10,458 bases of DNA from an uncultured Oscillospiraceae bacterium (GCA_900552605.1 USAR01000037.1:1-10458); one strand, 5' to 3'; numbered from the stretch's first letter, positions 1-8,068 are shown. Numbers and translations are program-made. Notes: generated by a model not told the origin, from the sequence alone.

Positions 1-1818
1 GCAGACAAGGTTAGAAAATTCATTAAGGACGGTAAATACGGCGAGGTTATAGGTCTTGACGAATCAAGTAAGAGGTATTATCCAAACGATTCCTTAGCGT
101 CAACCGTGCTCGGCTTTGTGGGATCTGATAACCAGGGGCTTTACGGTGTTGAGTATACTTATGACACACAGCTTACCGGAACACCCGGCAGAGTTGTTGC
201 ATCTAAAAACGCACAAGGCTCCGATATGAAATTCAGCTATGAGTATGTTGAAGAAGCGAAAAAAGGCGACACGCTTGTGCTGACTATCGACTCTTATATT
301 CAAGAGGTTGCTGAAAAATATCTTGACGAGGCAGTTAAGGAAAACAAGGTTGCCAATCGCGGCACCTGCATTGTAATGAATGTTAACACGGGCGCCGTGC
401 TTGCAATGGCAGTCTCGGGCGACTTTAACCCCAACGACCCTTTCACTCTTTCTAAGGAATACACTTCACAGCTTAAAGGCTTAAGCGGCAAAAAGAAAAC
501 CGAAAAAACAAAAGAGCTGCAAAACAAAATGTGGCGAAACAAAGCGGTTTCCGATACCTACGAGCCGGGATCTGTTTTCAAAATTATTACCTGTGCCGCG
601 GCTCTTGAAGAGGGGGTTACGACACCCTCGACTTCATACCACTGCTCGGGTAACATAACAGTTGCCGGCAGGACGTATAATTGCCACTTAACAACAGGAC
701 ACGGCACTCAAACACTCAGTCAGGCAATGCAGAATTCCTGCAACCCCGTGTTCATCAGTCTCGGTCAGATGCTTGGTGTTAGGACGTTTTTAAAGTATTT
801 CCGCGCGTTCGGTCTTGCTGAAAAAACAGGCATTGATCTGCCCGGCGAATCTATTTCAACTTTTCATACCGAAAAAACAATGGGGCCTGTTGAGCTTGCA
901 TCTGAAGCGTTCGGTCAGACCTTTAACATAACTCCTATTCAACTTATAACTGCGGCAAGTGCGGCAGTTAACGGAGGCTATCTTGTGCAGCCGCACGTTG
1001 TCGGCGAGGTTCGTGACGCCGACCAAAAGACGGTAACCGCTGCAAAGAACCTTAAAAAGCGTCAGGTAATTTCAAAAGAAACCTCAAAAACAATTGCAAA
1101 TATGCTTTATGAAGTTGTTGCAATAGGTGGCGGAAAAAACGCATATGTTGCAGGATATAAGATCGGCGGTAAAACAGGCACATCACAAAAGGTTGCAGAA
1201 AATTTAACGCAGAACAAGGAAAACCTTTACATCGGTTCCTTCCTGGGAGTGGCACCTGCCGATAATCCGGAAATTGCAATTTTGTTTATGCTTGATGAGC
1301 CGATGGGAGACAACTACTACGGCGGCACGATTTCGGCACCGCCGGGCGGAAAGATACTTTCCGAAATTCTTCCGTACCTCGGTTACGAGCCGCATTACAC
1401 TGAAAAAGAGCTTGAAACAATGGCAAAGAACGTTGAAAATGTTACTGGCGCCAAGGTTTCCTCTGCAAGAGCGACGTTGCAGAACGCCGGCTTTAAGGTT
1501 AAAATCGTCGGCGACGGTGAAACCGTAAATGCGCAAATGCCTGAGGCGGGAGCAAAGATTTTCGACGGCGGCGTGGTTGTGCTTTATACAGGAAAATCAA
1601 ACAGTAAAACAGCGGAAATGCCGGATCTTACGGGAAAATCTGTATCTCAGGTGAACGAAGCGGCGACAAACGCAGGCTTTAACGTTTCGTTTGAGGGCTC
1701 ATCGCTTGATGCCGGCGGTATTGTTTCATACAGACAAAGCATTGAAAAAGGAACAAAAACCAAGCTTGGAACAACAGTTACGGTTTATTTCCGCGACAAT
1801 AACACTGTGGACTTTTAA
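1..1818 (+). CDS. PBP2-type division transpeptidase with two PASTA domains (5' end outside window)
   Basis: Class B penicillin-binding protein of the FtsI/PBP2B/SpoVD family, which cross-links septal peptidoglycan outside the membrane, partnered with the FtsW-type polymerase encoded downstream. The frame is open from base 1, so 605 C-terminal residues are visible; the N-terminal membrane anchor and part of the dimerisation domain lie upstream. The family motif STVLGFVG and G-x-YGVE occur near window residues 34-50. The three catalytic motifs are all present: SVFK with the active Ser at window residue 191 (bases 571-582), SCN (bases 736-744) and KTGTS (bases 1171-1185). Two C-terminal PASTA repeats follow at about window residues 477-531 and 538-600. 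B. subtilis SpoVD has one PASTA domain whereas vegetative PBP2B and pneumococcal PBP2x have two, so a vegetative division role is the better guess; the cluster position fits either. I leave the symbol blank because spoVD, ftsI and pbpB cannot be separated here. Confidence 0.95.
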   Translation, partial: ADKVRKFIKDGKYGEVIGLDESSKRYYPNDSLASTVLGFVGSDNQGLYGVEYTYDTQLTGTPGRVVASKNAQGSDMKFSYEYVEEAKKGDTLVLTIDSYIQEVAEKYLDEAVKENKVANRGTCIVMNVNTGAVLAMAVSGDFNPNDPFTLSKEYTSQLKGLSGKKKTEKTKELQNKMWRNKAVSDTYEPGSVFKIITCAAALEEGVTTPSTSYHCSGNITVAGRTYNCHLTTGHGTQTLSQAMQNSCNPVFISLGQMLGVRTFLKYFRAFGLAEKTGIDLPGESISTFHTEKTMGPVELASEAFGQTFNITPIQLITAASAAVNGGYLVQPHVVGEVRDADQKTVTAAKNLKKRQVISKETSKTIANMLYEVVAIGGGKNAYVAGYKIGGKTGTSQKVAENLTQNKENLYIGSFLGVAPADNPEIAILFMLDEPMGDNYYGGTISAPPGGKILSEILPYLGYEPHYTEKELETMAKNVENVTGAKVSSARATLQNAGFKVKIVGDGETVNAQMPEAGAKIFDGGVVVLYTGKSNSKTAEMPDLTGKSVSQVNEAATNAGFNVSFEGSSLDAGGIVSYRQSIEKGTKTKLGTTVTVYFRDNNTVDF

Positions 1819-1838
1819 CTTTTTGCAAGGAGGCAAAA

Positions 1839-3266
1839 ATGAAGCTATCTGATTTTGTTAAGGACATCGGGAATATTGGCGATGTTACAATAAGCGGCGT
1901 TACGTCAGACTCAAGAAAGGTTACAAAGGATTGCCTTTTTGTGTGCGTTAAGGGTCCTACTGCGGACGGACACGATTTTGCCGAAGCAGCATTTAAAAGC
2001 GGCGCCGCAGCAATTGTTGCGGAACGTGATTTGGGATTTGATAATCAAATAATCGTTAACGATACACACGAGTTTTATTTTAAAGCCGCTGCGCTTTGGT
2101 TCGGAGAGCCGCTTAAAAGCCTTAATCTTATCGGCGTTACGGGAACTAACGGAAAAACATCGGTTACCTATATGCTGAAAGCAATTTTTGAAAAGGCAGG
2201 ACACAAGTGCGGACTTATAGGCACAATTCAGCATATGATAGGCAGCGAGGCGGTTGACTCCAACAATACAACTCCGGGTGCTTATGAGCTTAACGAGCTG
2301 TTTGCAAAGATGCGCGACGCAGGTTGTGACACGGTTATTATGGAGGTTTCTTCACACGCACTTGACCAAAGAAGAATATGTGCTGTTAATTTTGATGCGG
2401 CAATCTTCACAAATTTAACGCAGGACCATCTTGATTATCATAAAACAATGGAAAACTACCTAAAAGCTAAGAGAAAGCTTTTTGAAATGTGCACCATTGC
2501 CGTTGTTAACGCAGACGACGATGCAAGCGAAAAGCTTACGGAAGGACTGCCTTGCAAAAAAGTAACCTACTCTGCAATAAGCGACAGCACAACCTATTCC
2601 GCAAAGGGAATAAGCTACCGTGCAGACGGAGTCGATTTTGACTTTGTCGGCTTTGGAATGATTGGCAGGGTTCATCTTAAAACCGGCGGAAAATTTTCGG
2701 TTTACAATGGTCTTGCCGCGGTTTCTGCTGCTGTTGCGCTTGGAATACCGGCATCACTTGCCGCAAGCGCGGTTTCCGAAATACCCGGTGTTAAGGGTAG
2801 AGCGGAAGCGGTTGCAACGGGCAAGGATTTCCATATAATTATCGACTATGCGCATACTCCTGACGGTCTTGAAAACATTATAAGCACCTTCCGTGATGTT
2901 CCGCATAACCGCCTTATAACACTGTTTGGCTGCGGCGGCGACCGCGACAAAACAAAACGCCCGAAAATGGGGCGCATTGCGGCTCAGCTGTCTGATTTCG
3001 TTATTGTTACTTCGGATAATCCTAGAACGGAAAATCCGTCGTCGATTATTAAAGATATACTTGTTGGTATGAAGGATATAAAAACGCCGTATGTGGTTAT
3101 TGAGAACCGCATTGAGGCAATTAAATATGCAGTTTCACACGCACAGAGTAAGGATATTATTTTGCTTGCCGGAAAGGGGCACGAAACGTATCAGATACTT
3201 TCAACAGGTAAAATTCATCTTGATGAACGCGAGGTTGTTAAAGAAGCATTGGAGGAAAGAAAATGA
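1839..3266 (+). CDS. murE: UDP-MurNAc-tripeptide synthetase, predicted meso-DAP-adding
   Basis: Cytoplasmic ATP-dependent Mur ligase that adds the third residue to UDP-MurNAc-L-Ala-D-Glu. The 475 residues match the family length. The ATP-binding loop is GVTGTNGKTS at residues 99-108 with Lys106. NNTTPGAYEL and MEVSSHALDQRR follow, then YLKAKRKLF at 207-215, where Lys211 is the likely carbamylated lysine. The C-terminal ligase domain has DYAHTPDGLE, FGCGGDRDKTKRPKMG and DNPR at 393-396. DNPR is the family signature for meso-diaminopimelate rather than L-lysine, so a DAP-type wall is predicted. The start is supported by AAGGAGG at 1827-1833, 5 nt before the ATG. It begins 20 nt after the PBP stop and overlaps mraY by four bases, so it lies inside one operon. 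In many firmicutes murF comes next; here mraY does. Confidence 0.97.
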   Translation: MKLSDFVKDIGNIGDVTISGVTSDSRKVTKDCLFVCVKGPTADGHDFAEAAFKSGAAAIVAERDLGFDNQIIVNDTHEFYFKAAALWFGEPLKSLNLIGVTGTNGKTSVTYMLKAIFEKAGHKCGLIGTIQHMIGSEAVDSNNTTPGAYELNELFAKMRDAGCDTVIMEVSSHALDQRRICAVNFDAAIFTNLTQDHLDYHKTMENYLKAKRKLFEMCTIAVVNADDDASEKLTEGLPCKKVTYSAISDSTTYSAKGISYRADGVDFDFVGFGMIGRVHLKTGGKFSVYNGLAAVSAAVALGIPASLAASAVSEIPGVKGRAEAVATGKDFHIIIDYAHTPDGLENIISTFRDVPHNRLITLFGCGGDRDKTKRPKMGRIAAQLSDFVIVTSDNPRTENPSSIIKDILVGMKDIKTPYVVIENRIEAIKYAVSHAQSKDIILLAGKGHETYQILSTGKIHLDEREVVKEALEERK

Positions 3267-4273
3267 AAGCGGTTATATCGATAATGGCGGCAATTGTGGG
3301 CTTTTCCGTAACGGCGCTTTTGGGTGTTGTGTTTGTTCCGTTTTTGCACAAGCTTAAGTTCGGTCAAACAATTTTAGACGACGGTCCGTCGTGGCATAAG
3401 AATAAAAACGGTACACCCACTATGGGCGGCATTATGATGGCTATCGGCTTGTTGATTTCGTGCTTGCTCTGCTTTGGGCTTTCCGCACTTTCGGTAAGCG
3501 ACTCAATGTGGAATACCCCGATGCAGGTTGCATTGACTTTCGCTGCAATAGGACTTAGCCTAGGAATGGGACTTATCGGCTTTTTGGACGATTACATTAA
3601 GGTTGTTAAAAAGCGCAATCTTGGCTTGACCGCAAGACAAAAAACACTTTTTCAGGTGCTTGTTTCAGCAGGATATCTTGTCTGTATCGCATTTGCCGGC
3701 GTTGATACAACATGGATACCGTTCATTGGTGATGTTAAGGTAACATCGGGCGCAGGTCTTTTGTTTTGGCCGATTGCTTTAATGTTTATCTACGGATTCA
3801 CAAACGCCGTTAATCTTACAGACGGTATTGACGGACTTGCGTCAACTGTAACGCTTGTGGTTTGCTGTTCGTTTATGCTTATGTCTGCTTTTGCCGGCAA
3901 TATCGGTGCAAATATTCTTGCGTGCTCCGGAGCCGGCGTTTGTCTTGGGTTCTTAATGTGGAACTCACACCCGGCAAAGGTGTTTATGGGCGACACGGGT
4001 TCAATGTTCCTTGGCGGACTTGTGGTAGGTCTTGCATTTTGCACAGGCAGACCTATACTGCTTATCGCTGCAGGTATACAGTATATTATCGAGGCATTTT
4101 CCGTTATATTACAGGTTGCTTATTATAAGAAAACAAAAAAACGTCTTTTCAGAATGTCGCCGATTCACCATCATTTTGAAATGGGCGGTTACAGTGAGGA
4201 AAAAATTGTGCTGCTGTTTTCCGCAGTAACGGCTGTCGGCTGCGTTGTTGCGCTGCTGCCGTATATTATTTGA
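3263..4273 (+). CDS. mraY: Phospho-N-acetylmuramoyl-pentapeptide transferase (lipid I synthase)
   Basis: Integral membrane enzyme that moves phospho-MurNAc-pentapeptide from UDP onto undecaprenyl phosphate, making lipid I on the inner face of the membrane. The 336 residues are mostly hydrophobic, consistent with about ten membrane segments. Conserved cytoplasmic-loop motifs occur in order: GPSWHKNKNGTPTMGG near the N-terminus, FLDDYIK with Asp109-Asp110, NLTDGIDGLAS with Asn184, Asp187 and Asp190, FMGDTGS with Asp244, and PIHHHFE with His302-304. These are the Mg2+/substrate residues of the family. The start overlaps the murE stop in ATGA, with GGAGG at 3251-3255, a layout typical of translational coupling. 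The next gene, ftsW, starts 36 nt after the stop; murD, which sits here in B. subtilis, is absent. Confidence 0.97.
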   Translation: MKAVISIMAAIVGFSVTALLGVVFVPFLHKLKFGQTILDDGPSWHKNKNGTPTMGGIMMAIGLLISCLLCFGLSALSVSDSMWNTPMQVALTFAAIGLSLGMGLIGFLDDYIKVVKKRNLGLTARQKTLFQVLVSAGYLVCIAFAGVDTTWIPFIGDVKVTSGAGLLFWPIALMFIYGFTNAVNLTDGIDGLASTVTLVVCCSFMLMSAFAGNIGANILACSGAGVCLGFLMWNSHPAKVFMGDTGSMFLGGLVVGLAFCTGRPILLIAAGIQYIIEAFSVILQVAYYKKTKKRLFRMSPIHHHFEMGGYSEEKIVLLFSAVTAVGCVVALLPYII

Positions 4274-4309
4274 TATTAAAGATTACAATAATTTGAAAGG
4301 GGCGGGCGT

Positions 4310-5464
4310 ATGACTACGGCAAACGGCGAAAGCGGCGGAAAGCGCCTTAAAAAAAGCTGGATATTAAAGCAGGGAAGTATGGATGTAACGTTTTTGTTCT
4401 TTGTGCTTATTCTGCTTGGAATTGGGCTTATAATGCTGTTTTCGGCATCTTATGCATACGCCGAAACCAAGTTTGGCGACAGCTATAAATTCATTATAAG
4501 ACAATCGGGATTTGCGGTTGCAGGCGTTGTTTTAATGCTTGTTATATCGCGTATAGATTATCACAAATATATGAAATACTCGTGGCTTATCTACGGCGTT
4601 TCAATTGCGTTGCTGATATTGGTTTATCTGCTGCCCTCGGTTGAGGGCTATCATCGCTGGATAATATTGGGACCTATCAACTTTCAGCCGTCGGAAATTG
4701 CGAAGTTTGCAATTATTCTTTTGTTTTCACATATGATTTCCATTAACTATAATGCTATGAAAACCTTTAAGTTCAGTATACTGTTTTTGGGATTTTTGCT
4801 TGGCATTGTTTGTGCGCTCGTTATTTTTGAAACGCACCTCTCAGCCACGATTCTGATATTTTCAATCGGTGTTATACTTATGATAGTCGGCGGTATTAAA
4901 AGACGGTATATCATAGGCGGCGCTGTAATTGCGGCAGGTTTGCTCGGCATTGCGCTCGGAACCGGCGTTGTTGGATATTGGTCGGACAGATTAACTTATT
5001 GGCGAGATCCATGGTCCGATGCGGCAGGTCTCGGCTATCAGGTAATACAGTCGCTTATGTCAATAGGCTCCGGCGGATTGCTGGGTCGCGGCATCGGTCA
5101 GTCAATGCAGAAATATCTGTGGGTTCCCGAGCCGCACAACGACTTTATTTTCGCAATTGTGTGCGAGGAATTGGGACTTATAGGCGCGATGTTTATTGTA
5201 ACTCTTTTCTGCCTGCTTGTCTGGCGCGGATTCACCATTGCAAAAAACGCAGAGGATAAATTCGGCGCACTGCTTACAATCGGACTTGTTTGTCAGGTTG
5301 GACTTCAGGCAATGCTCAATATACTTGTTGTTACAAATACAATACCGAACACAGGAATAAGTCTGCCGTTTTTCAGTTACGGCGGAACCTCACTTATAAT
5401 ATTGCTTTGTGAAATGGGTGTGGTACTCTCGGTATCACGATTCAGCACAATGACAAAGCGCTGA
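4310..5464 (+). CDS. ftsW: SEDS-family septal peptidoglycan glycosyltransferase (FtsW/SpoVE)
   Basis: Multi-pass membrane enzyme of the SEDS family that polymerises lipid II into glycan strands at the septum, working with the class B PBP encoded at the start of the window. The 384 residues start with a short basic cytoplasmic tail followed by about ten hydrophobic segments. Diagnostic stretches are YHRWI-x-LGPINFQPSE, IGSGGLLGRGIGQS, WVPEPHNDFIFAIVCEELG and NTIPNTGISLPFFSYGGTS. Asp278 in HNDFIF corresponds to the Asp known to be essential in FtsW and RodA. The ATG is preceded by AAAGGGG at 4296-4302, 7 nt upstream. Cluster position favours FtsW or SpoVE over RodA. In B. subtilis the gene at this place is the sporulation paralogue spoVE; the sequence alone does not decide whether this copy serves vegetative division, sporulation or both. 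Confidence 0.93.
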   Translation: MTTANGESGGKRLKKSWILKQGSMDVTFLFFVLILLGIGLIMLFSASYAYAETKFGDSYKFIIRQSGFAVAGVVLMLVISRIDYHKYMKYSWLIYGVSIALLILVYLLPSVEGYHRWIILGPINFQPSEIAKFAIILLFSHMISINYNAMKTFKFSILFLGFLLGIVCALVIFETHLSATILIFSIGVILMIVGGIKRRYIIGGAVIAAGLLGIALGTGVVGYWSDRLTYWRDPWSDAAGLGYQVIQSLMSIGSGGLLGRGIGQSMQKYLWVPEPHNDFIFAIVCEELGLIGAMFIVTLFCLLVWRGFTIAKNAEDKFGALLTIGLVCQVGLQAMLNILVVTNTIPNTGISLPFFSYGGTSLIILLCEMGVVLSVSRFSTMTKR

Positions 5465-5488
5465 GAGAAAGGTCAGGTTGAAAAACTT

Positions 5489-6598
5489 ATGCATATACTT
5501 TTTGCAGGGGGCGGAACGGCAGGACATATTAACCCGGCGCTTGCCGAGGCAGCGTATGTGAAGCTTAAAGAGCCGGGCGCAGTTATAAGCTATATCGGCA
5601 CGGCAAAAAAGCTTGAGGCAACGCTTGTGCCGCAGGCGGGATATAATTTTTACACAATAGATGTGGCAGGCTTTCAGCGAAGGCTGACTGTTAAAAACAT
5701 TGCAAGAAATATTGTTGCGGTAAGCAAGGCGGTAACCTCATCAATTAAGGCAAAAAAGCTTTTAAAGGAGCTTAAACCGGACATTGTTGTGGGAACGGGC
5801 GGCTACGTCAGCGGTCCTGTGCTGCGCGAGGCTGTAAAGCTCGGAATAAAAACCGCAATACACGAGCAAAATGCTTTCCCCGGAGTTACAACGAAGATGT
5901 TAGCACCGAAAGTTGACGCCGTTATGCTTGCAATGCCGGAAGCGGAAAAATACCTTAAGTGCAAGAATAAACCTGTTGTGACGGGAAATCCCGTAAGACT
6001 TGATTTCTTGTCGCTGGACAAGGAAAAATCAAAAGCGGCACTTCATCTGGACAATCGCCCTGTTGTGCTCTCTTTCGGCGGAAGTCTCGGAGCTGCGCCG
6101 ATCAACAATGCTGTGGCAGATATGATTGCAAAGCTTTATAAAAAACAGGACATTGTATTTGTTCACGCAACCGGAAAGAACGGATATGAGCAAACGAAGG
6201 CTATGCTTTCGGAAAAGGGTGTTGACTTGAGTGCCGATAACATAAGAATACTACCTTATATCGACGATATGGCAGACCATATGGCAGCAGCCGACATAGT
6301 TATCGGTAGGGCAGGCGCGATAACCCTTACCGAAATTGAAGCCGCAGGCAGAGCGTCGATCCTTATTCCGTCGCCGTATGTTGCGGAGAATCATCAGTAT
6401 CACAACGCAATGACGCTTAAAAACAGAAATGCGGCAGAGGTTATCGAACAAAAGGATTTGAGCGGAGATACTCTCTCGGCAGCGGTTGAAAAAATGCTGT
6501 CATCGCCCGAAATTACAAAGCAGATGGGTAAAAATGCTGCTGCAAACGCTATAACCGATGCAAATGCAAGAATTTATGATTGCATTAAAAGTTTGTAA
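5489..6598 (+). CDS. murG: UDP-GlcNAc:lipid I N-acetylglucosaminyltransferase (lipid II synthase)
   Basis: Peripheral membrane GT-B glycosyltransferase on the cytoplasmic face; it adds GlcNAc to lipid I to form lipid II, the substrate of FtsW. The 369 residues are of normal length. The N-terminal glycine-rich loop is GGGTAGHINPALA (residues 7-19, His13), followed by VVGTGGYVSGPV, HEQNAFPG and VTGNPVRLDF. The C-terminal domain carries LSFGGSLGA, ILPYIDDM and GAITLTEIEAAGRASILIPSP; Glu282 in TEIEAAG matches the UDP-GlcNAc-binding Glu of E. coli MurG. The ATG at 5489 is the only reasonable start: an in-frame stop lies at 5462-5464 (the ftsW stop itself is the same TGA) and no other start codon lies between. 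The ribosome site is poor: AGAAAGG at 5466-5472 is 16 nt away and CAGG at 5474-5477 is weak, so coupling to ftsW translation is likely. Confidence 0.96.
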   Translation: MHILFAGGGTAGHINPALAEAAYVKLKEPGAVISYIGTAKKLEATLVPQAGYNFYTIDVAGFQRRLTVKNIARNIVAVSKAVTSSIKAKKLLKELKPDIVVGTGGYVSGPVLREAVKLGIKTAIHEQNAFPGVTTKMLAPKVDAVMLAMPEAEKYLKCKNKPVVTGNPVRLDFLSLDKEKSKAALHLDNRPVVLSFGGSLGAAPINNAVADMIAKLYKKQDIVFVHATGKNGYEQTKAMLSEKGVDLSADNIRILPYIDDMADHMAAADIVIGRAGAITLTEIEAAGRASILIPSPYVAENHQYHNAMTLKNRNAAEVIEQKDLSGDTLSAAVEKMLSSPEITKQMGKNAAANAITDANARIYDCIKSL

Positions 6599-6609
6599 TT
6601 GAAAGTAAT

Positions 6610-6637
6610 TTAACAAAAATCTCATATTCGGCATAAT
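6610..6637 (+). promoter_or_regulatory. Candidate sigma-A-type promoter for murA
   Basis: TTAACA at 6610-6615 and CATAAT at 6632-6637 are each one mismatch from the -35 and -10 consensus, separated by 16 nt, in the 113-nt AT-rich spacer between murG and murA. Predicted transcription would start near 6644, leaving a leader of about 68 nt. The -10 lies inside the left arm of an inverted repeat at 6631-6663. AT-rich DNA yields such matches by chance, so this is a moderate call. Confidence 0.45.
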
Positions 6638-6663
6638 ATAAACTGAAATTAAGTTTATTATGC
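6631..6663. repeat. Inverted repeat overlapping the putative murA -10
   Basis: GCATAATATAAACT (6631-6644) and AGTTTATTATGC (6652-6663) are reverse complements apart from a two-base insertion in the left arm, with a 7-nt spacer GAAATTA. In a transcript reading through from murG it could fold into a 12-bp hairpin with a 2-nt bulge. No T-tract follows, so it does not look like an intrinsic terminator. If transcription starts near 6644 the left arm would be promoter DNA rather than RNA, which makes an operator-like role possible. Confidence 0.6.
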
Positions 6664-6696
6664 AGTGAAACTTTTATTATCAAAACGCTGCAAACC

Positions 6697-6702
6697 GAAA
6701 GG
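6697..6702 (+). promoter_or_regulatory. murA ribosome binding site
   Basis: GAAAGG sits directly against an ATG at 6703 (no spacing) and 9 nt before the in-frame ATG at 6712. Normal spacing therefore selects 6712 as the start. The same arrangement recurs before ftsZ. Confidence 0.75.
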
Positions 6703-6711
6703 ATGCCTAAT

Positions 6712-7971
6712 ATGAGCAAACTTATTATTAAAGGCGGCAATCGTCTGAGCGGTGAAACAATTGTGCACGGCGCAAAAAACAGCGCGCTGCCTATACTTGC
6801 CGCAGCGCTTCTTGTAAACGGAATCAGCGTTATACATAATTGCCCCGACCTTTCAGATGTGCGTGCCTCGATAAAAATACTTCAAAATCTCGGCTGCAGA
6901 TGCTACCGCGACGGCAGCACGGTTATTGTTGACGCACGCACTGTTAATTGTTGCGAGATTCCGGAAACACTTATGCGTGAAATGCGATCTTCAATTGTTT
7001 TTCTCGGTGCTGTTGCCGCTCGTTGTAAGCAGGCAAAGCTTTGCAGTCCGGGTGGCTGTGAGATAGGGCCGAGACCGATCGATTTGCATATTTCTTCTTT
7101 AAAAGAGCTGGGGCTTGCAATAAGTGAAGAGCACGGCTGCATAAACTGCTGCTGCAAAGCGTCGGGACTTGTCGGAAACAAGGTGTTTTTATCCATTCCG
7201 AGTGTCGGCGCAACAGAGAATATTATGATAGCCGCAGCGACGGCAAAGGGCACAACGCATATAGTAAATGCAGCTCGGGAGCCCGAAATAATGGATCTTG
7301 CCGATTTTCTAAACAAGGCAGGGGCTAAAATAAGCGGTGCCGGCAGCAGCGATATTATAATTGACGGTGTTGAGTGCTTGAGCTCTGCCGAGCACACTGT
7401 AATACCCGACAGAATATTAACGGCAACTTACCTTTCTGCGGTTGCGCTTACAGGCGGCGATGCGGTTATCAAGGGTGTTTGCAAAGAGCATTTGGAAGCG
7501 GTTTGCTCGGAATACCGAAAGCTTGGCTGTAAACTGCGCTTTTGCTCAAATGAGCTGCGCGTTACCGCACCGCAAAAGCTGAACCGAATAAAGACGGTAA
7601 GAACACAATATTATCCCGGATTTCCAACAGACGCAGGCCCTGTTCTTATGGCTGCGTCAGCTGTTGCAACCGGAACGAGCGTTTTTGTTGAAACAATCTT
7701 TGAAAACCGCTTTAAATTTGCAGATGAGCTTAACCGTATGGGAGCGGACGTTAAGGTTGAAGGGCGCATGGCATTCGTCGAAGGTGTTGATAATCTTAGT
7801 GCTGCCAATGTTAAATGTACCGACCTTCGCGGAGGTGCGGCTCTAATGGTTGCGGCAACTGCGGCTTTGGGCACAAGCGAACTAAATGAGATATATCACA
7901 TAGATCGAGGATATGAAACACCGGAAAAATACTTTAAAATGCTCGGAGCGGATATAGAGCGAAGAGAGTAA
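6712..7971 (+). CDS. murA: UDP-N-acetylglucosamine 1-carboxyvinyltransferase
   Basis: Cytoplasmic enzyme that transfers enolpyruvate from PEP to UDP-GlcNAc, the first committed step of peptidoglycan synthesis and the fosfomycin target. I take the second ATG (6712), giving 419 residues, because the ribosome site GAAAGG abuts the first one; with this start Lys22-Asn23 fall at the same numbers as in E. coli MurA. Other landmarks are PGGCEIGPRPIDLH with the catalytic-loop Cys116, GFPTDAGP with Asp307 as the probable general base, and HIDRGYE with Arg399. All are intact, so the enzyme should be active and the Cys-containing loop predicts the fosfomycin-sensitive type. The protein is odd in having 18 cysteines, including a CCC run near residues 145-147. 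Many firmicutes carry two MurA paralogues; whether this is the only copy cannot be told here. It has its own candidate promoter and is followed by a 107-nt gap. Confidence 0.96.
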   Translation: MSKLIIKGGNRLSGETIVHGAKNSALPILAAALLVNGISVIHNCPDLSDVRASIKILQNLGCRCYRDGSTVIVDARTVNCCEIPETLMREMRSSIVFLGAVAARCKQAKLCSPGGCEIGPRPIDLHISSLKELGLAISEEHGCINCCCKASGLVGNKVFLSIPSVGATENIMIAAATAKGTTHIVNAAREPEIMDLADFLNKAGAKISGAGSSDIIIDGVECLSSAEHTVIPDRILTATYLSAVALTGGDAVIKGVCKEHLEAVCSEYRKLGCKLRFCSNELRVTAPQKLNRIKTVRTQYYPGFPTDAGPVLMAASAVATGTSVFVETIFENRFKFADELNRMGADVKVEGRMAFVEGVDNLSAANVKCTDLRGGAALMVAATAALGTSELNEIYHIDRGYETPEKYFKMLGADIERRE

Positions 7972-8023
7972 ATAAAATCGGACAAAGCAGCAATCTGTTT
8001 TGCGCAGGCAATGAAAGCAGATG

Positions 8024-8048
8024 TGTTGTGCAACAGGATAAATATAAT
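8024..8048 (+). promoter_or_regulatory. Weak candidate promoter with short palindrome upstream of ftsQ
   Basis: A perfect TATAAT lies at 8043-8048, 30 nt before the ftsQ start, but no good -35 exists at 16-18 nt upstream and there is no TG extension. Immediately upstream is TGTTG-TG-CAACA (8024-8035), a 5+5 dyad. It could be an activator-dependent promoter or chance in AT-rich DNA. Confidence 0.25.
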
Positions 8049-8068
8049 AATCAGCTTTTAAAAAGTAT

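Noticed and set aside
106..108. GTG codon as the start of the PBP gene.
   Set aside because: The frame is open to base 1 and the upstream codons encode family-typical sequence (YYPNDSLAST before VLGFVG). The gene simply runs in from outside the window.
5507..5527. MurG glycine loop reads GGTAGH instead of the textbook GGTGGH.
   Set aside because: The Ala variant is familiar in clostridial MurG proteins, so it is not a sign of lost function.
6903..7397. A 164-codon open frame on the minus strand inside murA.
   Set aside because: Fully antisense to a well-supported conserved gene, with low-complexity composition and no domain; the other antisense frames in the window are rejected for the same reason.
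8011..8061. A 16-codon open frame (starting MKADVLC) in the murA-ftsQ gap.
   Set aside because: No ribosome site, very short, and it overlaps the putative promoter. Chance is the simplest explanation.
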